Numbered from the stretch's first letter, positions 22,500 to 35,611 are shown. The stretch is 64,000 nt of DNA from Tamarix chinensis (GCA_030549775.1 CM060175.1:104018922-104082921), one strand, 5' to 3'. Numbers and translations are program-made. Notes: generated by a model from the sequence alone, not told the origin.

Positions 22500-23969
22500 T
22501 AAGCAAGAAAATCCGCTCTCCTTGCAAATGATGGATGTGTACACGTTTTCGGTTTTATCTCTTATAATAATACCCTTCTTATAAGACATATATTCTTGCA
22601 AATACTACTGTGTTGAAAAGTTCTAAGTAAATGGAAAAGGAGAGGAAGAGAAGAAACCTGTTTCGTGAGTATTAATTATATTTTATTATTAATAAGTAGT
22701 GCTAATAACTTATTGATATAAATTATTTACTATTTGATGAGACGCGGATGACAAAAATGCTCATCTCTCTGTCTGCCAACAGTTTGGAGCTATGACAAAA
22801 AAAAAAAAAAAAGTTGGCATCAATTCCTAAATAGGAACCTTCCTCCAACATTAGTTTCAGTGGCTTCCCGTAACCCTCTTAAATAATATTCTCTGTATAA
22901 ATTTTTTTTATTAATTCATATATTTTTTAATAAAATAACAAATGTAATTTTAAAATTATATTTGTTACTGTTCATTAAAATATAATAAAATATTTAACAT
23001 ACATATACTTAAATAAAATAAGAATAAAAATGAAAAATATAATTTCATTTTTCTAAATTAGTTTTTTTATACAAACATTTAATCATATAATTACCTCTTC
23101 TCTCTCTCTCTCTTTTTTTTAATATAATGGGCGTAATATAAAAAAAAAACCGTCTGGAATGTTATGCTATATTTCCAAAATAATACAATTCTAGAAAACA
23201 TTAAACGAGAAATTTCATTAACAAATGAACAAGAGGATAACAATAGTGAATAAAATTCAATATATTTAAAGAAATGAAAATAAATAAGTTTTATAACATC
23301 CGAACTAATAATTGCATTCTACTAGGTTGACCCAATCCCAAATCATGCATGAAGATTACCCGTAGAAAATAGAGAAAAAATTAGCCATAACTCAATAGAT
23401 AATCATTCTAAAACTATAAAATTTATTTTTTAAGCTTACTTTTGGAAGACGATGTACAATTTTGAAGATCTTATAAACCTTATGAAAAATCAACAATGTA
23501 ATTAAATGAACTAGCTTTTTAAATACTTAAAAAAATATCATAACTTTTAGTCATAACTAGCTTTCACACATTTTATGAAATCTACCTCCAAATTATCGCA
23601 ATATCTCGAATCTGAATACATTAGACATCTCAAAAGACGCCATATTGACTTGTAGTCATGTATTAAAACGCTAGTTATATTCAATGTAATTAGAGAAGAT
23701 TTTACCCCGCACGACTAATGTAGAGTAATAAAACCTTAGTTCCAAAATTTACATATATAAATCTCATATATAACATCCCCTTTTTTTGCACCAACTTTTT
23801 TTAAAATAATTTTATTGTCGAGGATAAAAAAAGAAACATATAGTATTACCTTCGTATCTAACATATGATAGATGCCTTGATATCTACCTTATACTAGATA
23901 TAAAGTTAAAAGAACCATAATCAATATCAAATTACGATAATAAAATATATACCACACATTAATAAACTT

Positions 23970-24031
<62 letters not shown>

Positions 24032-24107
24032 TTTAATGATATGAATCTCTAAAATTTGTATTTAATTAATTTTGATAATTGCTGTAAATCATTTTGTATT
24101 TATAATT
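22500..24107. other. AT-rich intergenic DNA with (AT)n(AG)n microsatellite
   Basis: No gene is supported. A compound (AT)n(AG)n microsatellite spans about 23,971-24,031. A segment from about 23,290 to 23,800 has scattered LTR-like words (ATAACATCC) but no resolvable element. Confidence 0.5.
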
Positions 24108-24112
24108 GTTTG

Positions 24113-24849
24113 TCTTATTGTGTGCTTGATTAGGGGGGAATTAATGCAGCACATGGAGGATGGAATTAAAGTTGCTGTAGCTGCTGAAGTTTTGTTGCAG
24201 AAATGTATTTTTAAGATATGTAATCCCATGTGATGCATTCGCCGGCAAAGTTGGCTAATTGGGATTAAGTTGGCTGTATAACCCGCCACCCGATCCATGG
24301 TTTATGGATTAGTTGGACTGTGGGTTAATCATCCCTTAGTAACCATAATTAGCTAAAATTATTCTTAGCTGATGGGAATTGATTGTATAATTATTTTCTT
24401 GTAATTTTGGGCTGGTTCGAATTGATTTAGCGTCGACCAACCTTTTGTATATTTGGGCTGATTGATTTGGGCTGTTTCGACTGAGTATGTATAGCCTGCG
24501 TCGTGTATTTGTACGAGTCTTGTACGCCATATAAATAGGGCGTATACGAAAGGTTCGACACTTTTTGGGCTGAAATGAAAGGTTGATTCTGATTTTCTCT
24601 CTCGAACTCTCTCTCGCGTTCTCTCTCTATCTGGCGAATCTCTCACTCGCATTCTTCTGCTACTTCTGCTTCTTCGCTTCGATCGATTCTTGATAGTTCT
24701 TACTTCTCAAATTCAGTAGTCGTTTTAATACTGCGCTCTGGGTTCTTAGATCTTCCTTTGGAAAATTCCTTAGGCTGATTCCCGCGAATCGAACTTCGCG
24801 CTCGATTATACTTCGATCCTTTTTGCGAAACCCTAACAGGTTTCCATCA
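24113..24849 (+). mobile_element. Probable solo LTR (737 bp), Copia-like
   Basis: The block is richer in GC than its surroundings. It contains a clear TATAAATAGG promoter (24,530-24,539), a CT-rich leader (24,594-24,660) and an end CCCTAACAGGTTTCCATCA, a Copia-type LTR architecture. The direct repeat GTTTG lies at 24,108-24,112 and 24,850-24,854. The left end reads TCTTATTG instead of a TG start, so that boundary is less certain. No internal domain follows. Confidence 0.5.
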
Positions 24850-24993
24850 GTTTGGCTTGCAGATTAAAAATATTCAATCAAGTTGAATCAATTATCTTGC
24901 TATCAAAATATCAATGAAAACCAAATAAAAAAGTAAGACTCTAACTCTTGTGACTAAAAAAGCTGCTGGGTAGAATTTATATACGATCACTTA

Positions 24994-27900
24994 TAAGTGG
25001 CAATCGGGCTAGGTGGGTCGAGTTTGGATTGAGTTACAACTGGTTGGGTTGGGTTATTTGCGGGACAATTATTGGGTCAAATAGGGTCATTTCAGGTTGC
25101 TTTATTGTTTGGGTTGGGCGAGTTTAGGTTAAGATAGTTCAGTTTCAAGTAAGGTTAGGTTTAGATTATTTTTACCTGTATCCATATCCATAAACATTTA
25201 CCAGATATATAATAATCATGTTACTCTTGATTTTAAAATAAATATAGTATAAATTAAGGTTAGAGTTGGCATATGGTTTAACTCTAAACACTACCACGGA
25301 AAGGGGTTTTAATAACGGTTATTTTGTAGTTTTAATAACGGTTTTCAACCGTTATTGAATCGCCCGTTATTAAATCTTTAATAACGGTTCATAACCGTCA
25401 TGAAAAATACACAAAAACCCGCGAATATGTGCGTAAACTTCATATTTAATAACGGTTTTTAAAACTCCAGTTTTTAATAACGGTTCTGATGAAAACCGTT
25501 ATTAAAACGTAGGTTTTAATAACGGTTCTTATGAAAACCGTTATTAAAACTCCACTTTTTTTTCTTTTTTTTTTTTGCAGTTTTGTTCCTGTCCACATAC
25601 ACAGTTACCAAATCTGCAATGTAAAACAACATCAATTCATACCAAATCTGCAATCACACCATAATTTCAATCAATCTATAATTGGTATGCATGTCTCAAT
25701 ACACCAACTATACTTAGCAATAAAATTAGTGGGCATACCACAACTTGGTAGCTCTACACCCCAAAGTAAAGAGTTCACAAATCTAGGCTGGTAGACGAAA
25801 TACAAATCTAAAAATTCATGTAGAATATATAGATCGCTACCGAATGAATGAGTGCATGTGCTTGGCCTCTAACTTCATCAATTTCATTAACATTATATTG
25901 CTGGCCTCGTGCATAGTCATCGGTGAAAAACTACAACACCCATGTTTCAATTAATATACAGTTAGCCATTAGGTATGTCATGATTCATTAATAGAAAAAT
26001 ATAGAAAAGCAAACATACATGGCTTGGATCTATGTTGACCAATCTATTCTAAACTATAAGATCCATTGCTCGTCTTCTTCACTTGAACCCTTAAAAACTT
26101 CAATTTCATCATCATCATCATCTAAGTTCCTTTGTCTCGAAGATCTTCAATTTTGGAGGTACCTAAAGCTCTTATCTCATCCATAATTACAATAGAGGAT
26201 AAAGAGATAAACAATAGAGGAAAAACAATTCTGATAAAAGTAAAAACTAAAATAAATGAAAACATGTATTACCCTACATACAAAATAATACAAAGGTAGG
26301 CAACATATGTTACCACTATAATCAAGAGGTTATATAACACCATCATACCCTAAATTAAAGGTTCAATTTGTAAAAAGGCCCTAAAAAGGTTGTATCACAA
26401 AAAAACCTCAATTTAGAGGCCAAAACGGCCTTTTTTGGGCTCCGATATTGCTCAAACCGGCTACGCTGTTTGCCACATCGTAGATCTCGAAAAAATACCC
26501 AAAATAACATCCTAGATCACCTAAATCCGAGGTCGCATGAAAAAGTTATGACCCTCCAAAGTTTACAGTTGAATCTAGCTCTAAATAACCTCAATAATGT
26601 CTTCTTTTTTGTTTATTATGTAAAGCTCTCGGCCAAATTCAACACATTTTCAACCAAATTCAACAACAAACAGCAAAATTTTCAGCCAACACATTTTCGA
26701 ACGAAACCTTGGCGACATGCATTTATATAAGTAGATAAAAAGTTACGAGAGGAAGAACAAACACATACATAAAGTGAGCTAGCTACAAACACGACGGTGA
26801 GAATGTTGAGAGAGGCAAGGGCTTCAAACACGACGGAGGATGAAGGTGCAAGTGCCAGCTAGCTTTGGAACAATGGCAGAGGCGTGGTGGAGAGTTGGCG
26901 GTGCGAGGGTTTCCTTTACTTGAGAGGAGCCTGGTGGTGCACGGTGTGGCGGTGCGAGGGTTTCCTTTACTTCGCAAGGAGAAGGAAGGAGAGCAAGAGA
27001 ACGAAAGTGCAGAGAGTCTGAAAATTTTGGCACGAAACAGAACCGAGCGAAATAAAAGTTTGATTTTGGGGTTTTAATAACGGTTCCTGAGAGAACCGTT
27101 ATTAAAACATCTTTTAATAACGGTTCTTCCAGGAACCGTCATTAAAAGCTTCTGACTTTTGACAACGGTTCTAATATGAACCGTTATTAAATCCTCTTTT
27201 AATAACGGTTTATATAAAACCGTTATTAAAACATCCGTCCAAATTTTAACGTTGCCCTTTTAATAACGGTTTTTAACTAGAACCGTTATCAAAACTTCCC
27301 GCCGATTAATTTTCACGCGTTTGACAATGGTTTTCGAACTACCGTTATTAATGTCCCGTTATTATTTCCCGTGTTTATAGTAGTGAAATGGGTTTAACTG
27401 TCAGGTACTGGATTTATTCATCGGATAATATTCGTTAACGGGTAAACAAATTATCCGTCAGATAACAGATATCTAACAGATGTGAATATGAATGTGTTAG
27501 TGGATACTCGTTAGGATTATGGGTACAAATTTAGATATAAATTTTCTTATAGGATATGAACATAGGTATATCGTACCCTTCCTAAATCTGCTCCATTTAC
27601 ATTTTTATCGAGTCAGATTTGGGCCAACCAAGCTTATATTCAGGTGATTTAGTGTTTGAATTAATTTGATGGGTCAGGTTTGGGTTAACTTGACGAATCA
27701 GATATTTTTAGATTTTGATAGGTCGAATTGGGTTTAGACCTTGTTGATTCTGGATCAAAATACTTTAGATTTAAGTCAAATCGGACATTGACTACCAAAA
27801 TTAATCTAATTCATTAACCTCCTAGGTAAGAATTAAGTTTAACTTCATTTAACCATGTGATTAATAATATGTTATTAATTACTATTTATTTATTATTACA

Positions 27901-28370
27901 ACTTTTTAATGTTATGTTTTTATGTGAACAAATAAGTAAAATTAGAATATCGTTGGTAAATAAGTAAGTTCACAATAAAAATAAGAAAAATAAGTAAATT
28001 TTAAATAGCAATATATTGTTAAAAGCTTTGAATAAATGATAAGATATTTTTAATTTATTATTATTATTATAACTGGTTAATATTAAATTTGATTTTGTTG
28101 AGTCGGGTCAAGTTGATAGCAGATCGGATTGATTGAGGATTGGGTTGATAATGAGTCAGATTGACAACGGGTTACTGGTTAAGGTTGGGTTGGATTACTT
28201 ATATTCTGGTCAGCATTAGGTTGGGTTAGTTTTAGATCGGGTTGGATTGATAAATTTATCATATTAAGTCAGATCAGATTTTATATGGGTCGGATTGATA
28301 AATTTATCATGTTAAGTTGGGTCAGAATTTATGCGAGTCGGATCGGGTCAATTCTTTCCAACTTTATAGT
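24994..28370. mobile_element. Old hAT-like repeat hosting a CACTA element
   Basis: The outer parts (24,994-25,285 and 27,389-28,370) share dense GGGTTGGGT / GGGTCGG / GATCGGGT words. The termini are TAAGTGGCAATCGGG on the left and TAAAGTTGG...GACCCGATCC on the right (reverse complement), compatible with a non-autonomous hAT with GGGTC-type repeats. I found no target duplication, so the ends are approximate. Confidence 0.4.
25289..27385. mobile_element. Non-autonomous CACTA (En/Spm) transposon, 2.1 kb, TSD AAA
   Basis: The left end is CACTACCACGGAAAGGGG and the right end, reverse-complemented, is CACTACTATAAACACGGG. The 3-bp flanks are AAA (25,286-25,288 and 27,386-27,388). Subterminal repeats TTTTAATAACGGTT and the reverse complement AACCGTTATTAAAA are dense at 25,305-25,555 and 27,070-27,365, as expected for transposase-binding arrays of CACTA elements. 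The core (25,560-27,060) has no recognisable TNPA/TNPD or transposase domain. The ORFs there are not convincing, so it would need a helper element. Confidence 0.9.
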
Positions 28371-28976
28371 TGCCCTTCACTATGTCCCTTGCTTGTGGAA
28401 ATTAGCTGGTTACTATAAAATGGTAATAATTTGTATAATGAGTACTAAATAAAATATATGAACATAACAAATGCATAAATATACATATATAAATTTAGCA
28501 CATATAGTATACATCATGCTTAATTAAGCAATGACATAAATAAAATTATACTAATCACATAGGAGTCACAATTTCATGCGTATCAACTATGCAAATCACC
28601 CATACCCTCAGACATTAATCAATCAACTCATATTCTATTTATTCTTCATAGTAGAAAGTGATCACATATCACAACTCAATCATTAACGGGTAGAATGGAT
28701 CAATATATTGGGCCTGAGCCCATATTAATATCAATATTAGATGGCATAGACCGCAACCTAGTGAAGAAATAATATGCCAATGAACATACGACCCAAAAAC
28801 AAGCATATCCTACAAGCACTAGTTTTGTCAGTATATATATCCTCCATGATCGTAGTTGTAATACTCCCAAAATTTACTACTGAAAAATTTCATTTTAATC
28901 AAAAAGGTTTAACATTGGTAGAGTAACAAAACTATAAATTCTGGGGATACTACCTGTAAAACTTGCAGGCAACTAC

Positions 28977-29913
28977 CTATAAATAAGGACATGCAAGCCA
29001 CTCTCTGTTAGATTTCTATGATACGCGACGACATTGTCTGTGTCCACAACATATGCGTCTTTTATCGTCACTTTGACCGTCCCCTAATATATGGAAAAAT
29101 AAATCAATGTTTAGAATAAATACCATATATATATATGTATATATATGAAATTCTTTCTTTCCTTCCTTCTTTAGGTAACTATTAGGGCACGCACATACCG
29201 GTCTGATATGAAGAGCTTCTTTCACCTCTTCATATTTTGCCCATACACTCATAAGCAAGTACTCGAAATTCTGTCACAAAAGAAAGCTGACAATATAGTT
29301 TTTTTTTTCTTTGAGCAAGCAAGCAAGCAAGCAATTAACTATTATGGGAGAAATCCCCACTGCGTCCGTACCCGGCATTCGAGTTTGCTATCATAACCGG
29401 AGAGTGAAAGGAAAGAAGCCATTGAATCTCTACTCTTGGAGAGTGATCTTCGAGCGGCCACTTCGCTTTCTACCTGCGGGGTTAGAAACGCGCAATTTGG
29501 TTCCAGGATGTGCTGTTCCGGAATATCTGCGTACAGCTGCACGAGATACGTACAAATAAATCAACACATATGCCGACCAAAGTTATATAATCTGGGGCTG
29601 TTTCGAGACGCAACGACAGAGGACCCCCAAAAAAAGAAAAAAAAAGCCACGTACCCTCTTGATTGCAGCAACTGTCTACGCATTTTGAGTTGAAAGGATC
29701 TATTTGGACAAACCAACCGTCGCAAGCATTGTATGCTGCCTAGCAAAGTAGAATCCATACAACAACGTTACGTATATGTACCAACGCCATTAATATTAAT
29801 TAAAGAGACGGAGATAATTAATTAAAGAGCTCGTCGTAGGTGGAAAGATGGTGAATGTGATGGTAGTAATTAACCTGATAGAGCTGGTCTGGTATGCCAT
29901 TAATATCAATCAT
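28977..29913 (-). pseudogene. Captured serine carboxypeptidase-like (SCPL) gene fragment, five exons
   Basis: Minus-strand exons in order are 29,913-29,875 (INGIPDQLYQ), 29,739-29,655 (AAYNACDGWFVQIDPFN, then C-rich), 29,526-29,372 (IPEQHILEPNCAFL ... RRSL ... YDSKLECR), 29,270-29,199 (NFEYLLMSVWAKYEEVKEAL, then HIRP) and 29,083-28,977 (GTVKVTI ... VVAYHRNLTESGLHVLIY). The four introns have GT...AG ends and all phases agree, giving about 150 continuous residues without a stop. The motifs match the SCPL S10 family between the catalytic Ser and Asp regions (HILxPxC, WAxxxxVxEALHIR, GTV, YHxxLTxxGL). The catalytic Ser, Asp and His segments are absent, and the Trp after GTV is not seen. Introns prove DNA-level capture. 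It is in sense with the LTR promoter at 31,865. Confidence 0.8.
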
Positions 29914-30619
29914 CCTAGTATGCATGTCATAGAGGAAAACATCATATCACATCATAATCACCATATATACATATCATACTCATAAGGAAACACATGAACA
30001 TACCTCAACTCCAAGCTATGCTATACATAAGACAAGTTAATGATAACCATACGATACACAATATAGCATGGTATATAACATCCAAGGCATACAAGTCACA
30101 CAATACACATAAGCCTTAGCTACATCTTTACCTAAAACAACGTCAGGCTTGTAGCACGTTCTTACGCCTCCTTAGGGTTTTGACTTGATTCACTTATAAG
30201 AGGAAAATACTATGGGTTAATCTCCCTCTTACCAAAATTACCATTATTCCTAACCTACCCTTATCATAATCTACTATTAGGACTACTAATGATAATAGTA
30301 GTTTTATAAGTAAAAGTAGAGTTATTATTTTCAAAATAATTAATCATGCTACTATTAACCAAAATAAGTCTTAGTAGCCATCATGGGTTTATGTTAAAGT
30401 AATCATAGTGATATTCATAGTATTAAAGATAACGGTTTCAATACTACTACTACTAATAATACTATTAGTTTTAGTGATAATACTAATATCGACCCAAACC
30501 CTAGTAATAGTGATATTAGTAATATAAAAGTAATGACCATAATGATACTTATATTGATAATGCTAGTAGTGATAATAGGTTATTGATTATGAAATGTTAA
30601 CACTAACGACAAGGTAGCT

Positions 30620-30653
30620 AGTAATAATAATATTCATAGTAATAATAATAATG

Positions 30654-30696
<43 letters not shown>

Positions 30697-30994
30697 TAAT
30701 AATAATAATAATGATAATAGTAATAATATTAATAATGGTTCCAATCTTAAGAATAATGCTAATGAAGGTCCTAGAAATCATAATAGTAGTAGCCTTGGTG
30801 ATAATATGGTTAAGTATAATAGAATAATAGTAATAATAATAATAATGTTAAGCATAATCAGGATAATAATCAAAAAGGGTAATAGTAATATAAGGGTCCC
30901 AACATTTACACTAATAACAAAAGTGATAATGGCCAAAGTTAGTATTAATAGTATTAGCAAGAAAATAATGATAATAACAATGATAATAATAGTA

Positions 30995-31025
<31 letters not shown>

Positions 31026-31220
31026 AGATAATTATAATAATACTAAAGTTGTAGCCTTTTAAATAATAATGGCATTTGTTAGAAATATTTCTGAAGTTAA
31101 GTTAGATAATAAGAGTGATAACATAATAATAATAATAATAACAACAACAACGATGACATTAATAATAATAATAATTAATAATAATATTAAGAGTAATACT
31201 ATTAATATTATTAAAAATTA
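30620..31220. repeat. AAT/ATA trinucleotide-rich tract
   Basis: Interrupted (AAT)n, with the longest run around 30,645-30,712, inside the solo LTR. It produces poly-Ile frames that are not genes. Confidence 0.9.
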
Positions 31221-31857
31221 TTAACACTTAAATAAAAAAAAGTTTAAGGGTTAGGGAAATTAGAATACCACCTAGGGTTGGTGGCGGAACCAGCGGCAGT
31301 ACGCGGTGGCGGTGGAGGAGGAAGAGAGGTGGAGGGATGGGGGTATAGGCTAGAGGAGAGGGAATGAGGGGGTGTTTAAGATGGTGGAAGGTGTCTTAGG
31401 TGGAGAGGGGTGTAATTAAGGTGGTGGCAAAGGTGGCGGTGCAAGGCGGCGGGTGTGGTGGCCGAAGGTGGTGGAAGGTGGAGGAGGGAGAATGAGAGGG
31501 AGGTAGGGGAGATGGAGTTATGGGGAGGTAGAGTGAGGTCCATTGGTTGTTTTGGAGGGTAGAGGCGGTGTTATTTGCGGTGGAATTGGTGGCGAACGGT
31601 TGCGCAAAGGGCGATGGGAGGTCGAAGTAGGCTGATTGGGAGGGTAACTTTGCATAGCCAGGGTGTCTCGTGTAGGGCAAGGCAAGGGAGGAGGGAGTCT
31701 CAGTTGTATAGAGGGTGGTGCAGGGAAGGCTTTGGTGGGTGGCGTGGGCGGTGGTGATGGTCAACGGTAGAGGAACGAGGGTTTGTTTGGGCGGTGGCGC
31801 AAAGTCGGGGTTTCTGGGCTGTGAAATCAAAGACCCGATTATGACTGTCTATGGGGG

Positions 31858-31865
31858 TATTTATA
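31858..31865 (-). promoter_or_regulatory. TATA box of the 3.8-kb LTR
   Basis: TATAAATA on the minus strand, about 0.79 kb inside the LTR 5' end. It is conserved in position and context with the sister LTR. Transcription from here would run through the AAT tract towards the SCPL exons in their sense direction. Confidence 0.55.
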
Positions 31866-32659
31866 GGCTAAATTGAGGGGGGAATGACAAATGAGGAAGA
31901 GGATAAGTGGGGCAGGTGAGGTAGGTCGACAGTTGACGGTGGCAGGCATGCAGAAAGAGGGAGGACGGATTGGTTGGGTTGAAATTGGAAAGAAAACAAC
32001 AGGGGAGAGCAAGGAAGGACGGCCAGACGGAGCAGGTGGCTGGGGGCAGAAGAAGGGTTGCAAGGTCGGGGTGCATGTCGCGTGGGGAAGAAGAAGGAAA
32101 GGGAAAGGGAAAGGGGTGGACCAGTGGTCTAGAGGGAAAGAAAGGAAAAAGAAAAAAACATTCGGGCGGCTGGCAGGGTCGACGCGAGCTTTGGGCTGCG
32201 CAAGACAGGGAAGGGGGGAGAGGGGAATTGGGCCGGCGGGCTGGCTCGTTTCGGGGAAGGAAGAAGAAAAGAAAAGGGAGGAAGGGGAGGAATAAAGAAA
32301 AAGGGAAAATAAGGGGAAAAGGAGAAAAAAAGAAAAAGGAAAGGAGAAAATATGTTAGTTGGGGTGTTTAGAGTATTTTGGTATCCTTGAATATTTAAAA
32401 TTAATAAAATTTAAAATAATAATACTAATTAAATTCCTTTTTAGCTTAATTTGGCTATTTTGGATAAATTTCCTTAACTTCCATATTAATTAGTAAAATG
32501 CCCAAATTTTTCCTAAATAATTTATTGATTATTTTCTCCTTGATTTACCTTAATTAATTCCCCTTTATTTTAATAAAATAATTTATTTACTTAATTTTCC
32601 TAATAAACCCTTATTTTACCATAATTCTCCAAATTAGAGTTTTAAGGTATTTCAGTAGT

Positions 32660-33355
32660 ACATAGATAAGAATATGACCCTAGAATGAGGGAATGTTTAT
32701 TATTATGAGTACACCAAAGCGTGCTGACTTGTTAACCTATAGATTGTAGCCCAATGATGGGATGTGGACTACAACTGAATATATAATATCAAGGGCCATC
32801 ACTTATATTCTCAATCTCACTTTATAGGACAATCATCCTAAACCCATATATCTTTCACTTTAATTTTAGAGTTTTTTTTTTATTCCACGGTGATTAGATA
32901 ATGCATCACATATAACACATATTGTATATGCAAGCCAATATTAACAAAGTTAGATAGCTTCACACGGTTTAATCCTTATAAATTTATATCTTAATTATCC
33001 ATGGCCTCTCAAGGATAGTAATATCATCCCATCCTTATTATATACCTATATATTAATTCAAATCTTTTAGGAAAAATATTTTACCTTATCAAATCTTTTA
33101 GGAAAAATAAAAGGGACCTTAGTCCAACCACCATGTGGTATAGTCATATATTTCATTATTTCATGTGATTCCATTTTTTTCTCATCTTTATTAAATTTTC
33201 AATCATTTCTATACACGATGATATAATATTTGTTTGATAAAATATGAGAAAACTACCACAATAGTCTTAACATACATGATAGACATCCAACCAACCCTAA
33301 ACTGTAAGATAAAATTCTTCAAAAATAATTTACAGAATGTTATTATCATCATTAT
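32660..33355. other. Intergenic DNA between LTRs
   Basis: I see no gene or complete element. The stretch is AT-rich and unclassified. Confidence 0.5.
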
Positions 33356-34865
33356 TGTAACAATCCAAATTTACTACTGAAATTTTTTATTTTTAACGAA
33401 AGCATAATACTAAAATAAATGGGTGTTACCACCGTAATTGACATCAGTTTGACTTACCTTACCATTGTTATGTTAATCACAAGGCAAAATGATTAAAGTG
33501 TAAACCATGCTGGATAGAAAATGAGAGAAGTTTCATAAGCATAAATATGAGTCAGAGATTAATTTAGAGTACAATATCTAAAATACATACAAAAGGGATA
33601 CCATGTATCTAAGAGTCTAAAAAGGTATCCAGGTAAACCAACATTTGAATAACATAACTCTATACCCAAAAGCCCTAGTCCAAGAATTTGTATGATAGGT
33701 TACAAAATCTTCTGGCGATTCCTCACCAACCTACACATAGACATCAGGGTCATATTCTTACGGGAATGAGCATCACCCATGAAAAGGATGGTAAGTACGC
33801 TACGTGCTAAGACAAAAGATAATAAAGTCGAGTAAGGGAGAGAAATAATTACATGCATTCATGGCAAAAAGTAAGCACACATGCGAGATATATAAAATAG
33901 TACAAGATAACTACTAATCCATACCTTATTATTAGATATAACCAATTCCATTCTTCTATTTACATTGAGTTTAGGGACCTCACTATTGTTAAACCAGTGG
34001 AATGGTATGAAGAACCTCTTAGGGCTAACACACCTAAAACACTATTATTGCCCGATTGAACATACCCAATACCTCTGAGAAAAAAAATGCACCATAGACA
34101 CTATTGTTAAACCGGTGGAACATGAAGTACCTCTTAGGAATAACACACCTGAGCAATTATTATTGTCTGATAAAATCGACCCAACTCCTTAATCTTGACT
34201 CATATACTCTTCCACTTTAAACCATTAATGTCTTATCTATTATTTAATTATCTCAAATCGTATTATCGTTCATGTTGAGTTTATTACTCCACTATTCTTA
34301 ATCCGGTAGAATGTAATGATGCACTTTTATGGGCAGAATGCTCCTAAGCCGCTATTATCATCTGAGGAAACGAACCCATAAATTACGTTGGTTTGACTCA
34401 CGTAATCTTTCAATTTAAATGATTAATATATTATTTATGATTTATTTGATAAATAAAAAAATATAATTAAAGTAGGTAAAGTACAATCACATAGATAACA
34501 AGATCATTCTCAAGGGTTAAGATCCTAATATTTCCCTAAAAATTATAGTTTTTTAGTCATAACTTCTTCTCTATCACTCTTTTATCCACAAAATTTAGAA
34601 TCTATTCCTCAATTATTATGATTATTACCATATCCTAAATTCAAGTTCTAACTCTAATGATCTTATACATGAAATAATAACCGTATCTCAAAAGTTAATA
34701 TTTACAATGCTTATAAAAAACGTAATTTCATAAGTATGACATAATTTTTTCTATAAGGCTCATGTTACTACCAAATTTAATATAAAACTCTAAAACACCA
34801 ATATTAACAGCATATCCAAAATTCATGATCTAACTCTAACGTTTCACATATATGATAATAACCTC

Positions 34866-35345
34866 TAGGGATGGCAACGGAGCGGGTCGGGGACGGGGAC
34901 CCCATCCCCATCCCCGAACCCGATAAGGAAAATAATCCCCGAACCCGACCCGATCCTCGATATTTTTTTATTGGGGATTCCCCGACCCGATCCCCGATCT
35001 ATTTTCCATCCCCAATTTATTTCCCGTTCTTAAAATCCGACCCGATCCTCGAAACCCGACTTTATACCCGATCCCCGATCTCATCCCTGATCCTCAAACT
35101 ATTTTTTTAATTTATATTCTATAAAAAAATTTATATAAAAATATTATATATATATATATAATTATATAAAAATATATATAAAAAAATTTTGGGGCGGGTT
35201 CGGGGATGGGGATCCCAAACCCGTCCCCGAAAAAATCTCCGTTAAGAATCCCTGAAACCAAACCCGATCCCCGAATTCTCTCCCCGAACCCGAACAGGAA
35301 ATCCCCGACGGGGCCCCGAACCCGTGGGAAAAATTTTCATCCCTA
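34866..35345. mobile_element. hAT-type MITE, 480 bp, rich in CCCGA/TCGGGG words
   Basis: It starts TAGGGATGGCAACGG and ends TTTTCATCCCTA, a TAGGGATG inverted repeat. The flanks are ATAACCTC (34,858-34,865) and ATAACGTC (35,346-35,353), an 8-bp duplication with one mismatch. The two halves carry CCCGATCCCCGA-type and GGGGATGGGGATCC-type words around an AT core. The ORF at 34,871-35,110 is a by-product of these repeats. Confidence 0.85.
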
Positions 35346-35610
35346 ATAACGTCCCTGTTTTAATGTTACTATTTCCAAACTAAGCCATTTTCTCATTTTA
35401 TTAATCTTAGGGCATTCATGACTACTCTAAACACTTAATATAATCCCCTTAGAACATTTTAAATCATATAATAGTAATAATACATTAAAATACCAATATT
35501 TTTATATTAAACCCATTTTAAATAAAATGCCCTTACAGGTAACCAAAAACCCTCATTTTAAGAAAACATTATATGTTTCAATATCATTATTAATTCCAAA
35601 ACCTCTATTT

Positions 35611-35611
35611 A

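Larger units (their letters stand above)
28857..32654 (-). mobile_element. 3.8-kb solo LTR, sister of the 5-kb LTR, duplication GTAGT
   Basis: It starts TGTAATACTCCCAAAATTTAC and ends TTTTAAGGTATTTCA, with GTAGT on both sides (28,852-28,856 and 32,655-32,659). It shares with the LTR at 13,563 the segment GCCTCCTTAGGG (30,166), the AAT-rich tract, the GC-rich tract (31,270-32,350) and a minus-strand TATAAATA (31,865-31,858). Relative to the sister it lacks the segment equivalent to about 13,690-15,960 and carries instead about 0.95 kb of serine carboxypeptidase-like gene sequence. No gag-pol is present. Confidence 0.85.

Noticed and set aside
26470..27077. ORFs inside the CACTA core
   Set aside because: No transposase or host domain recognised, and they overlap on opposite strands.
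29311..29559. 82-residue plus-strand ORF in the SCPL segment
   Set aside because: The minus strand has matching exon motifs and splice sites; this is the antisense shadow.
30587..31054. Poly-Ile ORFs on both strands
   Set aside because: They come from AAT-type trinucleotide repeats.
31396..32371. Several 60-144-residue ORFs on both strands
   Set aside because: Same GC-rich LTR tract as in the sister copy; Gly/Arg/Lys- or Pro-rich low complexity.
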